Source: CAIZGX01 sp964385405
GTDB lineage: Bacteria > Bacteroidota > Bacteroidia > Flavobacteriales_D > Sanyastnellaceae
Length of the DNA: 64,000 nucleotides
Direction of reading: 5' to 3'
Assembly: GCA_964385405.1 (NCBI GenBank)
Contig: CAYLOT010000008.1
Location: forward strand, 42,436 to 106,435
Below, one piece after another: positions 60,782 to 64,000 of this stretch. The position numbers and the translations under genes were made by a program. Each line of letters opens with the position of its first letter. Position 1 is the first letter of the stretch. The notes beneath the pieces were generated by a model. That model was not told the origin of the DNA, did no database searches, and was given only the letters and a program-made list of their open reading frames with translations.

Positions 60782-61159
60782 TTATTTAACTGCTTTCTTT
60801 TTGTTTGCAACTGTCTTGCGCTTTCCTTTGCGGGTACGAGAGTTGTTTTTTGTGCTTTGTCCACGAAGTGGCAAACCAGAGCGGTGACGAACACCTCTGT
60901 AGCAACCGATATCCATTAATCGCTTAATGTTCAATTGTGTTTCAGAACGAAGAGCCCCTTCAACTTTCAATTCATCGGTAATGAAATTACGAATCAAACC
61001 TAATTCTTCATCGTTCCAATCTTGAACTTTCTTATCATAAGAAATTCCAGCTTGTTCCAAGATTCTACGAGACGTCGAACGTCCAATTCCGTAGATGTAG
61101 GTGAGTCCGATTTCACCTCTTTTGTTACGCGGTAGATCTATACCTGCAATCCTTGCCAT
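60782..61159 (-). CDS. rpsM: 30S ribosomal protein uS13
   Basis: The 125-residue uS13 starts MARIAGIDLPRNKRGEIGLTYIYGIG and has the C-terminal RHRSGLPLRGQSTKNNSRTRKGKRKTVA tail (family form). The gene stands between L36 and S11 in the standard order. Confidence 0.97.
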   Translation of the reverse strand: MARIAGIDLPRNKRGEIGLTYIYGIGRSTSRRILEQAGISYDKKVQDWNDEELGLIRNFITDELKVEGALRSETQLNIKRLMDIGCYRGVRHRSGLPLRGQSTKNNSRTRKGKRKTVANKKKAVK

Positions 61160-61181
61160 AGTTATTCTTTATTTTAAGGAA

Positions 61182-61298
61182 TTATCCTTGTCTTTGTTTG
61201 AATTTCGGGTTTTTCTTGTTAATCACATAAAGCTTTCCTTTTCGGCTAACGATTTTGCAGTCAGCTGAACGCTTTTTAATTGAAGCACGTACTTTCAT
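61182..61298 (-). CDS. rpmJ: 50S ribosomal protein bL36, zinc-free type
   Basis: The 38-residue bL36 starts MKVRASIKKRSADCKIVSRKG and ends KKNPKFKQRQG. In the zinc-binding form four residues (three Cys and a His) hold a zinc ion; here only the one at Cys14 remains, with Ser, Asn and Phe/Lys at the others. The small size and position between infA and rpsM confirm identity. The presence of the zinc-free form suggests that zinc supply does not limit this gene. Confidence 0.93.
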   Translation of the reverse strand: MKVRASIKKRSADCKIVSRKGKLYVINKKNPKFKQRQG

Positions 61299-61313
61299 AT
61301 CTCTACTACTTTA

Positions 61314-61532
61314 TTATTTATATCGAAAACAAATTCGACCTTTAGTTAAATCGTAAGGCGACATTTCAACTTTCACTTTATCTCCTGGAAGAATTCGAAT
61401 GTAGTGCATTCTCATTTTCCCCGAAATATGAGCTATGATGATATGTCCATTTTCAAGCTCCACACGGAACATTGCATTCGACAATGCTTCTACAATGGTT
61501 CCGTCTAGTTCTATCGATGTCTGTTTCGCCAT
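61314..61532 (-). CDS. infA: Translation initiation factor IF-1
   Basis: The 72-residue OB-fold IF-1 has MAKQTSIELDGTIVEALSNAMFRV, HIIAHISGKMRMHYIRILPGDKVKVEMSPYDLTKGRI (family form). It is in the conserved position between map and rpmJ. Confidence 0.97.
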   Translation of the reverse strand: MAKQTSIELDGTIVEALSNAMFRVELENGHIIIAHISGKMRMHYIRILPGDKVKVEMSPYDLTKGRICFRYK

Positions 61533-61543
61533 TCAGTTTTATA

Positions 61544-62332
61544 TTATTTTTTAGCAGTCAATACTGCATCTATCTCTTCAAATGAGGACAATTTCTCCGC
61601 TCCACCTTTTCCAACCGCCACTGTATGCTCAAAGTGAGCACTTGGTTTTCCGTCTTGCGTTTCAATGGTCCAACCGTCTTTCAATTGTCTAACGTTCTTC
61701 GTCCCCAGATTGATCATTGGCTCAATTGCCAATACCATTCCTTCTGTCATTACCAAGCCATGCCCTCTTCTTCCGTAATTTGGAACTTCCGGCGCTTCGT
61801 GAAGTTGTATGCCAACCCCGTGACCTACTAACTCTCTAACTACACCGTATCCGTTAGACTCTGCATAATGTTGCACAGCGTAACCAATGTCTCCAATACG
61901 TTTTCCTACAGAGGCTTGTTCAATGCCTAACTCTAAACACATTCTTGTTGCATCCAACAGCTTTTTTAAGTCATCGGAAATATTCCCAACAGCGAATGTA
62001 AATGCGGAATCTCCCCAAAATCCGTCCCACAATACTCCAATGTCTATAGAGACAATATCACCATCCTTCAATGGTTGAGCATTAGGTATACCATGAACCA
62101 CGGCTTGATTCACACTTGCACAGATTGAATTGGGAAAGTCGTGATACCCAAGAAATCCAGGGTAAGCCCCATGGTCTCGAATAAACGTTTCCGCAACTTT
62201 GTCTAGTTGCAAGGTTGTAACACCCGGTTCAACGATTTTGGCAATTTCTGCCAACGTTTTTCCTACAAGTAAAGAACTCTTTCGGATGGCGTTTATCTCA
62301 TCCTGTGTTTTAAAAACTACTTTTTTGCTCAC
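61544..62332 (-). CDS. map: Methionine aminopeptidase, type I (GTG start)
   Basis: Map removes initiator methionine. The 262-residue enzyme shows the metal-site residues: the substrate His in QAVVHGIP, Asp in SIDIGVLWDGFWGDSAFTF, His in LVGHGVGIQLHEAP, Glu in VLAIEPMI and Glu/His in QDGKPSAHFEHTVAV. The GTG at 62332 lies four bases after the secY stop; no ATG fits the N-terminus. Confidence 0.95.
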   Translation of the reverse strand: MSKKVVFKTQDEINAIRKSSLLVGKTLAEIAKIVEPGVTTLQLDKVAETFIRDHGAYPGFLGYHDFPNSICASVNQAVVHGIPNAQPLKDGDIVSIDIGVLWDGFWGDSAFTFAVGNISDDLKKLLDATRMCLELGIEQASVGKRIGDIGYAVQHYAESNGYGVVRELVGHGVGIQLHEAPEVPNYGRRGHGLVMTEGMVLAIEPMINLGTKNVRQLKDGWTIETQDGKPSAHFEHTVAVGKGGAEKLSSFEEIDAVLTAKK

Positions 62333-62335
62333 TGC

Positions 62336-63673
62336 TTATACGGTGTATCCGCTGCTAGCAACATTCCCACTATTTCTTCCTCTCACTCTACCCGATTGCA
62401 TTAACCCGTCGTAGTGACGAGAAAGCAAATGACTCTCTATTTGTTGAAGTAAATCTAAGATTACTCCTACTGTAATCAACATAGATGTTCCGCCAAAAAA
62501 TTGAGCAAACATCTGAGCTTTTGTTAGTGACAATGTCAAAACAAGAGCAGGTAAAACTGCGATAAGGCCGACAAAGATACCACCAGGAAGGGTAATACTC
62601 GACAAAACTCTATCAATAAATTCTGCTGTGTCCTTACCGGGCTTAATTCCAGGGACAAAATTACCGTTTCTCTTTAGGTCGTCTGCTATCTGATTTGGGT
62701 TGGTAACGATGGCTGTGTAAAAGAAAGTAAAGAGAATTATCATTAACATCAGTACCACATTGTACCCCACCCCTTGAAAATTCGTTAATGAAGCCAATAC
62801 CTTATTGTTTTGCAACATTTCAGTGTTGCTCAGCAACATTGGCACCATCATAATCGCTTGAGCGAAAATGATAGGCATTACGCCAGCTGCATTGACACGC
62901 AAAGGAATGTAGCTTCTGGCACCTTCGCCCTGAGGAAGGTGACTGCCACTAGCAGCCATTTTCGCCATTTGCACAGGAATTCTGCGAACAGCCTGAATGA
63001 TTGCAACAGTTACTCCAATTACGATAACCATAACAGCTATCTCAATTAAGAAAAAGAAAGAAGTTTGCTGACTAAACTCTTGTGCAAAAGCACCGGGAAT
63101 GTCAGACAGAATCCCTGTCATAATGATTAACGAAGTTCCATTTCCGATCCCTTTGTCAGTGATTTTCTCACCCAACCACATTACAAAGAGTGTTGAACTT
63201 GTCAAAATGATGATTGAAGTAATCATCCACATTGGACTATTCACGTGAGCATCAGCTGGCACGTACTGAGCAAGGTAACCTGGTGCTTGCACCATGGCAA
63301 TACCAATAGTCAGGAAACGTGTCCACTGGTTAATTTTACGGCGACCGCTTTCACCTTCGCGTTGCAATTTCTGTACTGTAGGCACTGCAAGTCCAAGAAG
63401 CTGAATAACAATACTCGCTGAGATGTAAGGCATAACTCCTAGAGCGAAAATAGAAGCTCTATTGAATGCACCACCTGTGAATAGACCGAGAAAATCTGCG
63501 ATTGAACCTGATCCAGCCGCATTTGGGTCCTGCATTTTCACAGCATCTATCCCAGGAAGAAGGACATAAGAACCGATTCTATACACCAAAAGTATCCCTA
63601 AGGTAAAAAGAATTTTCTTACGAAGTTCTTCGTGATTCCAGATGTTTCTTATTGCCGTAAAAAACTTTTTCAT
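62336..63673 (-). CDS. secY: Preprotein translocase subunit SecY
   Basis: SecY is the channel of the Sec translocon in the inner membrane. The 445-residue protein has ten predicted TM helices, the N-terminal MKKFFTAIRNIWNHEELRKKILFT, the plug region near residue 60, and the cytoplasmic loop FLGLFTGGAFNRASIFALGVMPYISASI (family form). The start overlaps the L15 stop by four bases (ATGA). Confidence 0.97.
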   Translation of the reverse strand: MKKFFTAIRNIWNHEELRKKILFTLGILLVYRIGSYVLLPGIDAVKMQDPNAAGSGSIADFLGLFTGGAFNRASIFALGVMPYISASIVIQLLGLAVPTVQKLQREGESGRRKINQWTRFLTIGIAMVQAPGYLAQYVPADAHVNSPMWMITSIIILTSSTLFVMWLGEKITDKGIGNGTSLIIMTGILSDIPGAFAQEFSQQTSFFFLIEIAVMVIVIGVTVAIIQAVRRIPVQMAKMAASGSHLPQGEGARSYIPLRVNAAGVMPIIFAQAIMMVPMLLSNTEMLQNNKVLASLTNFQGVGYNVVLMLMIILFTFFYTAIVTNPNQIADDLKRNGNFVPGIKPGKDTAEFIDRVLSSITLPGGIFVGLIAVLPALVLTLSLTKAQMFAQFFGGTSMLITVGVILDLLQQIESHLLSRHYDGLMQSGRVRGRNSGNVASSGYTV

Positions 63674-63978
63674 ATAATGTTCGCTGTTCCGCCCATTGCT
63701 TCGATAGCCGCTTTAGCAGTGGCAGTAAAAGCGTGTGCTGTCACATTTAATTTTCCTTTTAATTCACCACGCCCCATAACTTTTACAAGGGCTTTCTTGC
63801 TGCATATTCCATTCGCTACAAGAGTTTCAAAAGTAACTTCGGTTAGATTATGCTTGTCAACCAATAGTTGTAAAGTGTCAAGGTTTATTCCTTTGTATTC
63901 AACGCGATTTAGGCTCTTGAACCCAAACTTAGGCAAGCGTCTTTGAAGGCTTTCTTGAGCAGCTATTGGGCAGATGGA
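63670..63978 (-). CDS. rplO: 50S ribosomal protein uL15, C-terminal part, interrupted upstream
   Basis: The segment QRRLPKFGFKSLN and everything to the ATGA overlap with secY is a clear uL15 C-terminal half. Upstream, the expected block FEGGQMP is altered to IAAQES, an in-frame TAA stands at 63979-63981, and the last ~20 bases of the window do not encode uL15. About 60 N-terminal residues are therefore missing. A contig-end or sequencing artefact is more likely than loss of an essential ribosomal gene. Confidence 0.75.
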   Translation of the reverse strand, partial: SICPIAAQESLQRRLPKFGFKSLNRVEYKGINLDTLQLLVDKHNLTEVTFETLVANGICSKKALVKVMGRGELKGKLNVTAHAFTATAKAAIEAMGGTANII

Positions 63979-64000
63979 TTAATTGTTGCAACACCAACCG

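Noticed and set aside
1..64000. CRISPR arrays, insertion sequences, phage or toxin-antitoxin modules
   Set aside because: No array of spaced direct repeats, no transposase or integrase and no paired small toxin gene was seen on either strand.

Overview
The window looks like a chromosomal segment of a member of the Bacteroidota, most likely order Flavobacteriales (family not resolved). This rests on four things. Three secreted proteins, and weakly a fourth, carry type IX secretion (T9SS) C-terminal sorting domains. Families typical of the phylum are present: DUF4249, DUF3078, DUF4920, DUF2851, DUF983, BshA, the GH3/beta-lactamase fusion and the long-form GAPDH. Promoters have the Bacteroidota pattern TTG-N17..21-TAnnTTTG. 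Shine-Dalgarno sequences are almost absent. No insertion sequence, phage gene, CRISPR array or integrase was seen, and no intergenic stretch exceeds about 300 bases. The gene content is mainly housekeeping.

Layout. 1-6.1 kb: 3' end of uvrA, a lipoprotein MsrB, a small membrane protein with bshA (bacillithiol), and a NagZ-like GH3/serine-hydrolase fusion with a tandem-repeat linker. 6.1-14.7 kb: cmk, an RnfD/NqrB-like membrane protein with a DUF2330 partner, gap, a DegP/HtrA protease, a DUF4249 lipoprotein, DUF983 and a LolD-like ATPase. 14.8-22.4 kb: sucC, an agmatinase-family ureohydrolase, radical SAM, PhnP-like MBL hydrolase, DUF4920, M16 peptidase, a protein built of exact 25-residue repeats, and DUF3078. 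22.5-33.6 kb: an OmpA/TPR lipoprotein, then a long minus-strand run menI-menF-menD-menB-menA-membrane protein-menC-menE-rdgB-accA, mostly joined by 1-4 base overlaps. It makes menaquinone; menH and menG are not in the window. 33.6-41.7 kb: an orphan OmpR-type regulator, rsmG, an ECF sigma factor with an apparent 3' frameshift, a GT2 glycosyltransferase, a T9SS lysyl-endopeptidase-like protease, a small lipoprotein and uvrB. 41.8-50.4 kb: rpsF-rpsR-rplI, PspC-like, DUF2851, a very large T9SS LamG/PNGase-F-like protein, aroC, hutI and a CAU-anticodon tRNA. 50.4-58.1 kb: a three-gene secreted set (MORN-like, subtilase, alpha/beta hydrolase), mdh, a GT-C-like membrane protein and carA. 58.1-64 kb: the 3' part of the ribosomal-protein supercluster, L15-secY-map-infA-L36-S13-S11-S4-rpoA-L17. 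L15 is interrupted near the window edge.

The most interesting points are these. A strong, well-spaced Shine-Dalgarno sequence precedes rplI, directly downstream of the genes for bS6 and bS18; these are two of the proteins that hide the anti-Shine-Dalgarno in Bacteroidota ribosomes. Several genes have promoters so close to the start codon that their mRNAs should be (nearly) leaderless. An ECF sigma factor reads correctly to a TAATG junction with rsmG if one base is restored. An embedded membrane protein of unknown role sits in the menaquinone operon. A secreted alpha/beta hydrolase shows PET-hydrolase-like spacing of its catalytic residues. No wholly new multi-gene defence or mobile system was recognised.
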